This document shows positions 36,598 to 46,700 of a stretch of 64,000 nucleotides of DNA, piece after piece. Where the stretch lies: assembly GCF_000158815.1 (NCBI RefSeq), contig NZ_GG657738.1:5872478-5936477 (forward strand), written 5' to 3'. This DNA is from Micromonospora sp. ATCC 39149. GTDB taxonomy: Bacteria; Actinomycetota; Actinomycetes; Mycobacteriales; Micromonosporaceae. Within the stretch, counting starts at the first letter, position 1; every line of letters starts with the position of its first letter. The translations under genes were made by a program, and so were the position numbers. The notes under the pieces were generated by a model. The model searched no databases. It saw only the letters and a program-made list of their open reading frames with translations, and was not told where the DNA came from.

Positions 36598-37248
36598 ATG
36601 ATGGGAAGACCGTCGATCGACGGCGCACGTCACACTACGGCGCTCGGCATCCTCGTCATGGTGGCCTTGCTGGGCACGGTTGGATGTTCGCGCTCTGCGG
36701 ACACCGTCGAGTCGCGGACCTCCACCCCGCCCTCGCCCAGCCTCAGTCCTGCGGCGATGCGACTCGACAAGCCGGAGAAGCTGCTCGGACGGTGGAACGA
36801 ATCAGTCGATCGACGACTGATCGGGCTGGCCGAGAAGAACATGGGCTACTTCAAGGGTTTCGTCCAGGGAGAGCCGACCAGCGCAGTAGGCACCGCCTAT
36901 GTGGCGGTGAAAGAGCACTACTCACCCGAACTCGGGGTCTATCGCGATGACAATCGGTTCATCCTCCTCAGTGGGGTGTCCGGAACCGCCACCGCTCCAG
37001 ACGCGGTGTTGGATGCGGTGTTCGCCGGACTGACGGCTGTCGACGATGTAGAGCCCGTCCCGTCCGGTCCACTCGGAGGGAAGGCCCGGTGCGGTACGGG
37101 TCAGAGCAAGGATCTCCGCGTCGATGTCTGCGTCTGGGCTTCCGCGCAGACTCTCGGCATGATCCACTTTGGTGGCCTCACCCAAGCCGACGACCCGGGC
37201 GAGAAGTTCAGGCAGATCCGTTCGCAGACTGAGCACCCAGCAAGATAA
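36598..37248 (+). CDS. Putative lipoprotein
   Basis: 216 residues from the ATG at 36598, with ggaaag nine bases upstream. 'ALGILVMVALLGTVGCSRSA' is a lipoprotein signal with the lipobox Cys at residue 30, followed by a Ser/Pro-rich tether and a globular domain with two Cys ('KARCGTGQSKDLRVDVCVWA'). It should be anchored on the outer face of the membrane. No family is recognised. It ends 80 bases before the first IS remnant. Confidence 0.7.
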   Translation: MMGRPSIDGARHTTALGILVMVALLGTVGCSRSADTVESRTSTPPSPSLSPAAMRLDKPEKLLGRWNESVDRRLIGLAEKNMGYFKGFVQGEPTSAVGTAYVAVKEHYSPELGVYRDDNRFILLSGVSGTATAPDAVLDAVFAGLTAVDDVEPVPSGPLGGKARCGTGQSKDLRVDVCVWASAQTLGMIHFGGLTQADDPGEKFRQIRSQTEHPAR

Positions 37249-37329
37249 AGCGGACCGGAGGCTTCCGAACGACGAGGACGTTGATACGTGACGCCGATTG
37301 CTAATTAGTCGGCAACGTCAAGTGGCTCT

Positions 37330-37563
37330 TCACGGTTGGCGGTGTAGTTGCGGCCTGAAGCCGCCGGTTTCGAGCAGGGATCTGGCGATGTAGTTGGTCA
37401 GGTTGCGAAACCCGAGGGCGGAGCCGCGCAGGTGCTCGAGCCGTCCGTTAATCGCTTCGGTCGGGCCGTTGGACGTGCCGGGCCGGTCGAAGTACGCCAA
37501 GACGTCGGTCGCACGCTTCTTCAGCGTCCGGCCGAGCGTGACGATCACACAAACCATGATCAA
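37330..37563 (-). pseudogene. ISL3-family transposase, C-terminal fragment
   Basis: 'TLKKRATDVLAYFDRPGTSN' followed by 'GPTEAINGRLEHLRG' and 'NLTNYIARSLLETGGFRP' is the C-terminal end of a DDE transposase of the ISL3 family, with the final catalytic Glu in 'PTEAIN'. About 80% of the protein is missing at the 5' side, where the neighbouring IS5-type element begins. Confidence 0.8.
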
Positions 37564-37584
37564 TATGAACTAGACGCCCTCTTA

Positions 37585-38686
37585 CTGGGCGTTTTGATCT
37601 TGTCTGTGTACGATTGGCGGCATTCGGCCCGCCGAATGACAGGCCAGCAGAGCAGCCGACTCATGGCTATCGGCACTATTTGCCCTGACTGATACCGCAT
37701 CGATATGCCAGCTTCGTTCCGCAGATCGTGTCTGGTTCAGAAAAGCCCTCGTATCGTCGGACTCCAGGTGCGATCCACCACGTCCGTTCCACAGTAGACC
37801 TTCGACATGGTTGAGCAACCCGCCTACCCTTCCGACCTGTCCGACGCCCGCTGGGCGCTGATCGCACCACGCCTTGCCGCCTGGCGCCAGGCCCGCACCG
37901 ACGCCGGCGTCGGCGGACGCACCGCCAGCCACGACCTGCGGGAGATCTTCAACGCGATCCTCTACGTCAACCGCACCGGCATCGCCTGGCGCTACCTGCC
38001 CCACGACTTGCCACCCTGGCAGACCGTCTACGGCTACTTCACCGCCTGGACCGCCGACGGCATCTTCACCCAGCTCAACTACCAGCTCACCGGCCTGGCC
38101 CGCACCAAAGCCGGACGCGCCGCACAGCCATCGGCCGCCGTGATCGACACCCAGAGCGTGAAGACCTCCACCAACGCACCACTGCCCACCCAGGGTATCG
38201 ACGCCGGCAAGAAGATCGTCGGACGCAAACGCGGCATCGTCACCGACACCCTCGGCCTGCTCCTCGCCGTCGTCGTCACCGCCGCCAGTACCAGTGACAA
38301 CACCATCGGCATCGACCTGCTCAACCAGGCCAAGACCACCCACCCGGCCCTGGCCAAGACCTGGGTCGACGCCGGCTTCAAGAACAAGGTCATCGAACAC
38401 GGCGCCACCCTCGGCATCGACGTCGAAGTCGTCACCAAAGACCCACAGATCAGAGGATTCTCCGTGGTCAAACGCCGATGGGTCATCGAACGCACCCTCG
38501 GCTGGATCATGCTCCACCGCCGCCTGGCCCGCGATTACGAAGCCCTACCCGACAACTCCGCCAGCATGATCCGCATCGCGATGATCGACAACCTCACCAG
38601 ACGCGTCGCCGACGAAACCACCCCAACCTGGCGAGACATCTGAAGGCAACATCACTCGCAAAATACGTGAATCAGACGCCCTCTTA
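37585..38686 (+). mobile_element. IS5-type insertion sequence (ends approximate)
   Basis: The element carries one full transposase gene (37807-38643). The right end reads agacgccctctta (38674-38686). The left end, ctgggcgttttgat at about 37586, matches its inverted form only loosely. Just outside the left end another agacgccctctta occurs in direct orientation (37572-37584), looking like the right end of a second, lost copy. Exact borders are therefore uncertain. Confidence 0.65.
37807..38643 (+). CDS. IS5-family transposase
   Basis: 278 residues, apparently complete. DUF4096-like N-terminus 'YPSDLSDARWALIAPRLAAW' and 'GIAWRYLPHDLPPWQTVYGY', then the DDE core: 'AAVIDTQSVKTS', 'TWVDAGFKN' and 'RRWVIERTLGWIMLHRRLAR'. 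It catalyses cut-and-paste or copy-out of its own element. No frameshift is seen, so it may be active. Confidence 0.92.
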   Translation: MVEQPAYPSDLSDARWALIAPRLAAWRQARTDAGVGGRTASHDLREIFNAILYVNRTGIAWRYLPHDLPPWQTVYGYFTAWTADGIFTQLNYQLTGLARTKAGRAAQPSAAVIDTQSVKTSTNAPLPTQGIDAGKKIVGRKRGIVTDTLGLLLAVVVTAASTSDNTIGIDLLNQAKTTHPALAKTWVDAGFKNKVIEHGATLGIDVEVVTKDPQIRGFSVVKRRWVIERTLGWIMLHRRLARDYEALPDNSASMIRIAMIDNLTRRVADETTPTWRDI

Positions 38687-39579
38687 GAGTTCCTAACAAA
38701 GTCGTACGACGTGTCGGTACGTGATGATGCAGGTGGTGAGGCTGAGGAAGGCTTCGTGCATGTCGTCACGGCGTTCCCAGCGGATGCGTAGCCGTCGCAT
38801 GCCGTGGTACCAGGCAATCGTCCGCTCGACCATCCACCGGACTACTCCGAGGCCGGAGCCGTGGGGGTGGCCGCGGCGGGCGATGCGTGGGCGGATGCCC
38901 TTGCCGCGTACCGCCCGACGGTACTTGTCGTGGTCGTAGGCGCGGTCGCCGAAGAGCTGATCCGGGCGGCGTCGTGGCCGGCCGCGCCGTCCGCGTACCG
39001 GTGGGATCTTGTCGATCAGTGGGAGCAGTTCGGTGACGTCGTGGCGGTTGCCGCCGGTCAGCGACACGGCCAGGGGGATGCCGGCGCCCTCGGTCAGGAC
39101 GTGGTGCTTCGAGCCCGGGCGGGCGCGGTCGACCGGGCTCGGCCCGCTTTTGGGCCACGTCGGGCGGCCCGCACATGCGAGGAGTCGATCACGGCACGGG
39201 ACCAGTCCAGCTTGCCGGCTGCCCGGAGTTCGGCCAGCAGCAACTCGTGCAGTCGCTGCCACACCCCGGCCCGGTTCCACTCCTCCAGGCGCCGCCAGCA
39301 GGTCATCCCCGAGCCGAACCCCAACTGCTGGGGCAGGAACTCCCACTGGATGCCGGTGTGCAGCACGAACAGGATCCCGCACAGCACCTGCCGGTCCGGG
39401 ATCCGCTTGCGTCCCGGGTGCCGTGGGTTGCGCTCAGGTGTGGGCAGCAGCGGCTCGATGCGCTGCCACAGCCCGTCCGGCACGATCCACGGCGGCTGCT
39501 CGCCACGCCTCACGGCCCGACATCGTAGATCACCCTCTACAAGGGACGAAAAACCAGGTGGTCATTTTGTTAGGAACTC
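38687..39579 (-). mobile_element. IS5/IS427-group insertion sequence, intact ends
   Basis: The perfect 14-bp inverted repeats gagttcctaacaaa (38687-38700) and tttgttaggaactc (39566-39579) bound an 893-bp element. The TTA on each side (38684-38686 and 39580-39582) is the 3-bp target duplication. It landed exactly at the right border of the preceding IS5-type element. Confidence 0.92.
38693..39513 (-). CDS. IS427-group transposase made by -1 frameshifting
   Basis: Two overlapping frames. The first (39513-39094) has 'WIVPDGLWQRIEPLLPTPER' and 'SRAVIDSSHVRAARRGPK'. The second continues 'SGPSPVDRARPGSKHHVLT' and 'GDRAYDHDKYRRAVRGKGIR' to 'RWMVERTIAWYHGMRRL', completing the DDE triad. The join occurs at CCCAAAA on the minus strand (39148-39154), a canonical X-XXY-YYZ slippery heptamer for -1 frameshifting, as known in this IS group. 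The fused product would be about 270 residues. Confidence 0.88.
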
Positions 39580-39678
39580 TTATTGCGGCTGCCCACGCTG
39601 GTCGTGTGGCTCTCATCTGGCCTGCGCGGCCCGGGCGTCGCCCCAGGGCGGGGAGAGGCTCAAGAGCGCCTCTGTGTG

Positions 39679-40440
39679 TCAATCCGTGCCGGTGGCGGGT
39701 TTGAGTTGGTCTTTGGTGAGGTGTCGGTAGAGGACGTTGGTGAGGCGTCGTTTGAGGGCGCGGCGCGCTTCGGCAGGTGTCTTGCCTTCGTTGAGTTTGC
39801 GCTGGTAGTAGACGCGGCCGGGGCCGGGATCGCGGGCTTGGACGAGTGCGATGGTGTGCAGGGCGGTGTTGAGTTGCCGGTTGCCGGTGGGGTTGAGCCG
39901 GTGGCGGCGGCGTTCGCCGCTGGAGGCTTCGAGTGGTGAGGTGCCGGCGTAGCTGGCGAAGTGGTCGGCGGTGGGGAAGCGGGTGATGTCGCCGACGTGG
40001 CCGAGGGTCTTGGCGGCGATGATGTGTCCGACGCCGCGGATGTCGGTGATCGTGGAGCGCGTTTCGGTGAGGACCTGGCGGATTTGGGTCTGGTTGGTGT
40101 GCAGGCGTCGGTCCAGGTGGCGTAGGTCCGTGATCAGGTCGCGGGTCAGGTCGCGGCGGCAGCTGTCGGTGGCGGTGAGCGGCCGGGTGTTGCGCAGCAG
40201 CGCGGCGGCCTTGTCCGCGGTGAGGTCCAGCGCCGCGCCGCCGGGGATCAGATCGCGCAGGAGGACGTGGAGGCGGTTGAGTAGCCGGACGCGTTCGCGT
40301 GCCAGGTCGTCGCGGCGTTCGGAGAGTAGCCGAAGCCGGGTGTGATGGTCCTCGGCGACGACGTGGCGCAGCCGCTGGTGCCGCATGGCGGCGTGAGCGA
40401 CGCTGGCGGCGTCCGCGGCGTCGGTTTTGCGGGTGCCGGG
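39679..40440 (-). pseudogene. IS110-family transposase, C-terminal part
   Basis: The frame reads 'TRKTDAADAASVAHAAMRHQ' near 40435, then 'DLARERVRLLNRLHVLLRDL' and the transposase_20 domain 'GVGHIIAAKTLGHVGDITRF', 'FASYAGTSPLEASSGERRRH', 'NPTGNRQLNTALHTIALVQA'. The N-terminal DEDD (RuvC-like) domain is missing beyond 40440, where the sequence changes. The IS427 element lies about 100 bases beyond the intact C-terminal end. Confidence 0.85.
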
Positions 40441-40635
40441 TCATTGTCCTGGCCATTGTTTGCGACGATCTCCTTGCGACGATCTTCTGAGGCTGCGCTG
40501 ATCCATCGGCACAGAACCCGATGGGTGTGTAGCGATGAGTTCCTGGCCGCGCCCAAGTCTCAGTGTCTGGGTGGGGGCGGGCCGAGGACCGGGCCGACCC
40601 GACATTCGACTTGAATCGGACCAGCAGGGGGCGTT

Positions 40636-41841
40636 GTGAGCGGTACCAGGGTGTTGGTGGCGGGAGCGAGCATCGCGGGGCCGGCGCTGGCCCACTGGCT
40701 GGGCCGGCGCGGGGCCGAGGTGACCGTGGTGGAGCGGGCTCCCGAGTTGCGTCCAGGTGGGCAGGCGGTAGACGCCCGCGGCGTGGCCAAGGAGGTGATC
40801 CGGCGCATGGGGCTGGACGCGGCGGTGCGCGCGGCCCGCACCGAGACCGCCGGCGCGCACACGGTCGACGTCAACGGGAACGTGCTGGAGACTTTCCGCG
40901 CGGAGGATGACAGCGGCGACGGGTACATCTCGGAGATCGAGATCCTGCGTGGGGATCTTTCCCGGGTGCTCTACGACGACACTCGGGACGGTGTCGAGTA
41001 CGTATTCGGCGACCGGATCGCCGAGCTCGCCCAGGACGCGGACGGGGTCGACGTCACCTTCGCGAGCGGCGACCGACGGCGCTTCGACCTGGTGGTCGGG
41101 GCCGACGGGCTGCACTCGGCGCTACGGGCGATGGTCTTCGGGCCGCACGAACGGTTCGTCCGTCACCTTGGGCTCGTGCTGGCCTTCTACAGCGTGCCCA
41201 ACGAGTTCGGGCTGGACCGCTGGCTGATCGACTACCAGGACCAGGGGTCCGGGCGCTCCGCCGGCCTGCGACCTGTCCCGGACGTCACCCGGGCGATGGC
41301 CATGCTCTCGTTCCCCGCGCCCGACTTCGACATCGACTACCGCGACGTCGCGGCCCAGAAGGACCTGCTGCGCGAGCGGATGGCCGGCCTGGGCTGGTTG
41401 ACCCCGCGCATCCTCGCGCACCTCGACGACGCCCAAGACTTCTACCTCGATCAGGTCGCCCAGGTAGTGATGGACCGCTGGTCCAGCGGACGGGTAGCGC
41501 TGCTCGGGGACGCGGCGTTCAGCTCGTCGCCGTTTTCCGGCGGGGGCACGGGGATGGCTTTGGTCGGGGCCTACCTGCTGGCCGGAGAGCTGGCCGCCGC
41601 CGGGTGGGATCCCGGGGCCGGGTTCGCCGGCTACGAGCAGCGAATGCGCCCGTTCGTCGAGGCCAACCAGGAAATCGGCCGGCTGCACGTGCAGAGCCGC
41701 GCGGTCCCCGCGCCGGACGCCGAACCCGCCCCGGAGCCCGACATGGACGCGCTCATGGTGGTCGTCGAACGCGCGATCAACGGCGTCCAGCTGCCCGACT
41801 ACACAGCAGTGCCGGACTCCAAGGCCCACGTCGAACCGTAG
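40636..41841 (+). CDS. FAD-dependent monooxygenase (TetX/PHBH type)
   Basis: 401 residues from the GTG at 40636. The FAD-binding loop is 'VLVAGASIAGPALAHWLGRR', the DG motif 'LVVGADGLHSALRAMVF' and the GD motif 'VALLGDAAFSSSPFSGGGTG', the full set of class A flavoprotein hydroxylases. These enzymes use NAD(P)H and O2 to hydroxylate aromatic or polyketide-like substrates, and some inactivate antibiotics. The substrate is unknown. It lies between IS fragments with no operon partner, so it may have been carried in by transposition. Confidence 0.88.
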   Translation: MSGTRVLVAGASIAGPALAHWLGRRGAEVTVVERAPELRPGGQAVDARGVAKEVIRRMGLDAAVRAARTETAGAHTVDVNGNVLETFRAEDDSGDGYISEIEILRGDLSRVLYDDTRDGVEYVFGDRIAELAQDADGVDVTFASGDRRRFDLVVGADGLHSALRAMVFGPHERFVRHLGLVLAFYSVPNEFGLDRWLIDYQDQGSGRSAGLRPVPDVTRAMAMLSFPAPDFDIDYRDVAAQKDLLRERMAGLGWLTPRILAHLDDAQDFYLDQVAQVVMDRWSSGRVALLGDAAFSSSPFSGGGTGMALVGAYLLAGELAAAGWDPGAGFAGYEQRMRPFVEANQEIGRLHVQSRAVPAPDAEPAPEPDMDALMVVVERAINGVQLPDYTAVPDSKAHVEP

Positions 41842-41971
41842 GACCCGCAGCCCCGGCCGCACCGCCTGTCCCGCAGGAAATCACGGGACAGGCGGCTTCC
41901 GAAGTTCATAGACGCGCCAGCGATCAACGCAGCTTCGTCACCCGTAATTGCGACCGGATCGCGGCTACCTA

Positions 41972-43324
41972 GGCGGATTCAACCGGTGGTTGCAACACCG
42001 GGTTGCTGGAGCGATCGTAGGTGATCGTCGAGGACTTCGTCGGAAAGTACTGCCGCAGTAGGCCGTTGGTGTTTTCGTTGGTGCCGCGTTGCCAGGGGCT
42101 GTGGGGGTCGGCGAAGAATCCGGGACGCCGGTTCGACCGTGAAGCGTGCGTGCGCCGACAACTCCTTGCCGCGGTCCCACGTCAGCGACCTGCGCAGTTG
42201 CTCGGGCAGTTGGGTGATCGTCTCGGCGAGGGCTCTGCTCATCGTGATCGCCCCGTAGCCGGCGAGATCGGGGCCGTTCTTCGTCCGCGGGCTCACTCCC
42301 CAGCCGGCTTCACGCGGCAGGTGGATCAGCATCATGAACCTCGTCGTCCGCTCAACCAGTGTCCCGATCGCGGAGCGCTGCAAACCGATGATCAGATCCC
42401 CTTCCCAGTGCCCGGGAACAGCACGGTCGGCAACTTCGGCGGGCCGTTCGCTGATCAGGGTGTCGCTGGTAACATGCGCCCACGCGCGTTGCTTCGCCCG
42501 TGCTCGGGGAACGCGAAGCGCGCGACCGGTTCGCAAGCAGGTGACGAGTTCGCGCTTGAGGGCGCCACGGCTCTGGACGTAGAGCGCCTGGTAGATCGCC
42601 TCGTGGCTGATGCGCATGGACTCATCCTCCGGGAACTCGGCCCTGAGCCTGCGGGAGATCTGCTCCGGGCTCCACCCGGTCGTCCATGCCCGATCGGCCC
42701 GGTGGGGCTTGTTGCGGCCCTCCACTGCGGGCCCTGGGGGCCGGTGACCGGCCGGCCGTCCGCTGTCCGGATCACGCCCGCCAACCGTTGCTGGATGTAC
42801 TCTCGCAGCCGCTCATTGGTCAGCAGCTTCGCGATCTTCGGCCGGCGGGCTCGACGCTCCGCATGCCACTGCGCGGTCGAGGCCTTGTAGTCCAACCGGT
42901 ACGTTCTGGTCGAGGCGTTACGCCGCAACTCCCGCGAGATGGTCGACGGGTCCCGACCGACCTGGCGGGCGATCGCACGAACACCCAAGCCCTGCGCCCG
43001 CAACAGAGCGATGTCCTCTCGCTCACAGAACGACAGATAGCGGCCCGACACCGTCGGCGGCAACCCAGGATTCACGCCGCCAGCGTGCCGGAACCACCGG
43101 AACGCCACCGGCGACGACACACCCGCCGCCGCGGCCGCGTCCTCGGTCATCACACCGGACCGGATCGCAGCCCAGAAACTTGACCCGGTCCTCACGCCAC
43201 GCCACCGTCGGTCGTCCCGGCGAAGGCATCTGACCCCGACACTCCCGAACCCGCCTCTGCCCCGGCCCATAAGCCATCGCTCCACCTTTCCGACAAGGTG
43301 TTGCGACGACCGGTTGAATCCGCC
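41972..43324 (-). mobile_element. IS30-family element, copy 1 (defective)
   Basis: 1353 bp bounded by the 16-bp inverted repeats ggcggattcaaccggt (41972) and accggttgaatccgcc (43309-43324). The transposase on the minus strand is split into frames: N-terminal HTH part 'LGVRAIARQVGRDPSTISRE' and catalytic part 'PGHWEGDLIIGLQRSAIGTL'. Compared with copy 2 at 55636, it lacks 100 bp near the transposase C-terminus (equivalent to 56921-57020) and is otherwise almost identical, including the same frame changes. Confidence 0.88.
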
Positions 43325-43647
43325 CAATTTCGATCACGAAAGTTCGTCCGGGCACTCGACCGGTACCGGATGGCCGGATCGATGGGTCGCGTGGGCGCCG
43401 CCGGCGACAACGCCGCCATGGAATCCTTCTTCGGCCTCCTGCAGCACAACGTCCTCAACCGGCGAACGTGGGCCACCCGCCAGCAACTACGGATCGCGAT
43501 CGTGACCTGGATCGAACGGACCTACCACCGCCGCCGACGCCAGCGGTCGCTGTCCCGGTCGACCCCCGTGGAATTCGAGACCATCATGCACCCACCGGCC
43601 AGTCAGGCCGCGTGACTACACCTGTCACCTGCCGGTGCAGCAGACCC
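43325..43647 (+). pseudogene. IS3-family transposase, C-terminal fragment
   Basis: 'QFRSRKFVRALDRYRMAGSM' and 'DNAAMESFFGLLQHNVLNRR' are the end of an IS3 OrfB with the catalytic Glu (ESFF). The protein ends 'TIMHPPASQAA' and the element end tgtcacctgccggtgcagca follows. The upstream part of the transposase is absent: IS30 copy 1 abuts it, and beyond IS30 there is no IS3 sequence. Confidence 0.88.
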
Positions 43648-43778
43648 GATCGACCAAGGGTTCGCTCAGCTCGCCGAGTGGATTCGGCAGGGCAAGGCGG
43701 CGCTCGATTCCGGCATGGCAAGTTCCTGCTATCCAAGCTGGAGACTGCGGCTGTAGGGGTATGGGCCAGAGCGGGTGA

Positions 43779-46700
43779 TCAGGTCGTTGCGGTGGTGAGG
43801 TCGTTGAGGTGAGCGAATCGGTTCGCATTTCGGATGGCTATGCCGGCGTGGACGCAGAGGGTGTGTAGTAGTTGGCGGGTGGGTGGGGTGAACAGGTCGC
43901 TGGTGTGGCGGTGTTCCAGGTAGAGCACCGCGACGAGCTCGTCACGGTGGAGAATCGGCGCGCATAGCAGCGACGCCGGTTGGTGCTGGGCCAGGTAGGG
44001 GTCGGCGGCGAGTGCGAAGGCTTCCTGGTAACTTCCAACCGCCGTTGAGCGGCTGTTGCCAATGTGGAGCATCAGCGCCTTCGGTGTTTTTTCGGCCGCC
44101 GTTGTCGGGCCTGTGGCTGTTTGCCGCAGAACGGTTACCGATGTTGATGGGTCGAGGCTGGGCAATGTCAGAGCGCCGTATTGCGCGCCGACGTGATGGA
44201 TAGCTGCGTCGAGTATGGTGGTAAGCAGAGAGTCGATTTCGAGTTCGGAGTGAATGGCCTGGATCGCATCCAGGATGGTGAACAGGTCGAGCGTGTCGTG
44301 TAGGTGGATCGTCGCGGGCGTGGCGAGTGTGCTGAGCAGTTCGTCGATGTGGTTGACCTTGGCGTCGGCTCCCCATTGTTGGTAGCAGATGCGGGCCCGC
44401 CGCAGGTAGGCTGCGGCGACGTCGGCCTGACCGCGGGCGAGCGCGTACCGTCCGCCGAGTTCGGCGGCGATGGCTTCACCGTGGACGGTGCCGTGCTCGC
44501 GGGCGGTGCCGATGGCCCGGGTGTAGCGGCCGACGGCTTGGTCGACGTGGCCGGCCAGTCGGGCGCGTTCAGCGGCTACCAGTAGGGCTTGCCAGCCGAA
44601 GACGCGTGGCCCGGCCGTGGCCCAGTCGCCGAGCGCGGCCTGTAGCTCGTCAAGGGTGATCGACCAGGCGCGCTGCTGCGCGGGACTGGCGGTGTGGTAC
44701 AGGGCGGTCAGCGTCAGCGCGTGGAAGAAGGTTCGGTCAGCGACGTTGAACCGGCCGGGTCCCGCTGGTTCGATGCGCTGGGCGGTCTCGACGAGTTCGA
44801 GCGCTTCGGCGTGGTCGCCGAGGATGTATGCCGCGGCGAGCATGCGGGTGAGGAACACACTGGAGGCGTAGCCGAGTTCGCCCTTTCGGCACAGCGCCGC
44901 CAGTTGGGCTTCCGTAGCTGTCTCGGGCACGGGCTCGGGTTTCGTGTTGCGTAGCCGGCTGACGAGCCTGTCCATGATCCGGTTGCCCATCGCCGCTTTG
45001 AGGTCGTCGCCGCCGTGCTCGGCTAGGAGCCGCCATGCCGCGCCGACCTGTTCCGCCACGATGTCCAGGGCAGTGCCGGCGGCGAACAGGTACATGTGGT
45101 GCAGGATGAGGTTCACTCTCACCTGTTTGAGTTCGCCGTGCTCGATTGCGTCCTGGTACGCCTGATGCAGCAGTCCCGTGGCGAATTCACTTGATCGGTA
45201 CCAGGCGGGTAGGGCGTGCGCCAGGGCCGCTTTGGCGTGGACGCCGTAAGGCGACGCCGGCACACGGTCCATGAGTCGCAGCGTGGTATCCATACACAGC
45301 GCTGCCTGGTCGAGATGATCGTGATCGGCCAGGACCAGGGTGGCGAAGGCGAACGTCACCGTCGAGGCGGGCGCGCAGCCGTTCTCCAGCGTGAGTGCCA
45401 CTCCTTTCGCCGCCAGCAGGGTGAACCAGGCAGGGTCGCGGGCCTGGGCTGACGGGAGCAGGGTGGCGATGAGGTTGGCGGCAGCCAGTGCTCGCCGGTC
45501 GGTCATGGCGGGGATTGTGGTAAGCGCGTGGAGGTCGGTTTCAGCCAGGTGGTCACGCAGTGCGCGCAACGCCGCTGCGGCTGCCGGTCGCCACTCGGCG
45601 GGATCATCTGGCGCGTTGACGCCGAGCAGCCGCAGTGCCCGTAAGGCCGGCTCGGCGTCGGCATCCCAGTCGCCGCTCAACTTGGGCAGGTTGGCGTGCA
45701 GCGCGAGCACGTCGACCTGGCTGAGGTCGACCTCGGCGTGGGTCATCGCGGTGTCCAACAGGCGACGCGCGTTGTCCTGTTCGCCCGCGAGGTGTTCAGC
45801 TTCGGCAGCCGCGACGTGCAATGCGACAGCGAGGTCGTTGCACCGCGACCACCCATCCGTAGGCAGCGCGGCCAGCCCGGCATGGAAGTAACGCCGGGCG
45901 GGCACGGCGGCGCCGCGACGCTTGGCGATGCGCCCCGCGGTGAGATTCAGCGAGGCCAACTGCACCCGTTCCGCCCGCTCCACGATGAGGTGGCGGCCCG
46001 CGTTGAGATGCTCCACCACGTCGAAGGGGTACGCTCGCTCCTGCGGATTCGCCAGCATCGCCCGGCCGACCGCGAGCCGCAACACCGGCACCTGCTCCTT
46101 GCGAAGGAGCCTCAGCGCGGCCTGACGTACCTGTTCGTGAATCCAGCGGTAGGTGGTGGCCCCGCCCTCCCGCCGCAGTAACTGCCGTCCCAACGTTCGC
46201 CGCAGCGACCGCTGCACCCGCTCAACCGGCTTGCCCACGGCGGCGGCCAGCACCTGCGCGTCGAACTGTTCCCCCAGCAGAGCGGCGACACCAAGCAGCC
46301 TGCTCAACGGTGCGGGGAGAGCGGCTATCCGCAAGGAGATCAACCTGCGAAGGTCGCCTGGCCTCGCGCTGCCGAAGACCGCTTCGAAGTCACACGTCCA
46401 AGCGGCGATGTGCGGCTCGAACAGCAACGCTCGCCTATCGTGCAGTTCCTGCATCAGCTGAATGATCGCCAACGGATTCGACCTGGTGGCCGCACCGATA
46501 ACCTGCGTCAGCGGCGTCACCGATGGGGCGGTGGTCTGCAGCATCTCGGCGAGCAGACCCCGCACGGCGGTGTCGGGCAACGGCCGCAGCACCACCGTGG
46601 TGCCCCGCCCGCCCAACGCCGACAGCGTCGTCGTCAGCCCAAGGTTTTTCGCCGCCCGCGGCTGGTAGGCGGCTACCAGCAACACGGGCCCGCTGTCCAT

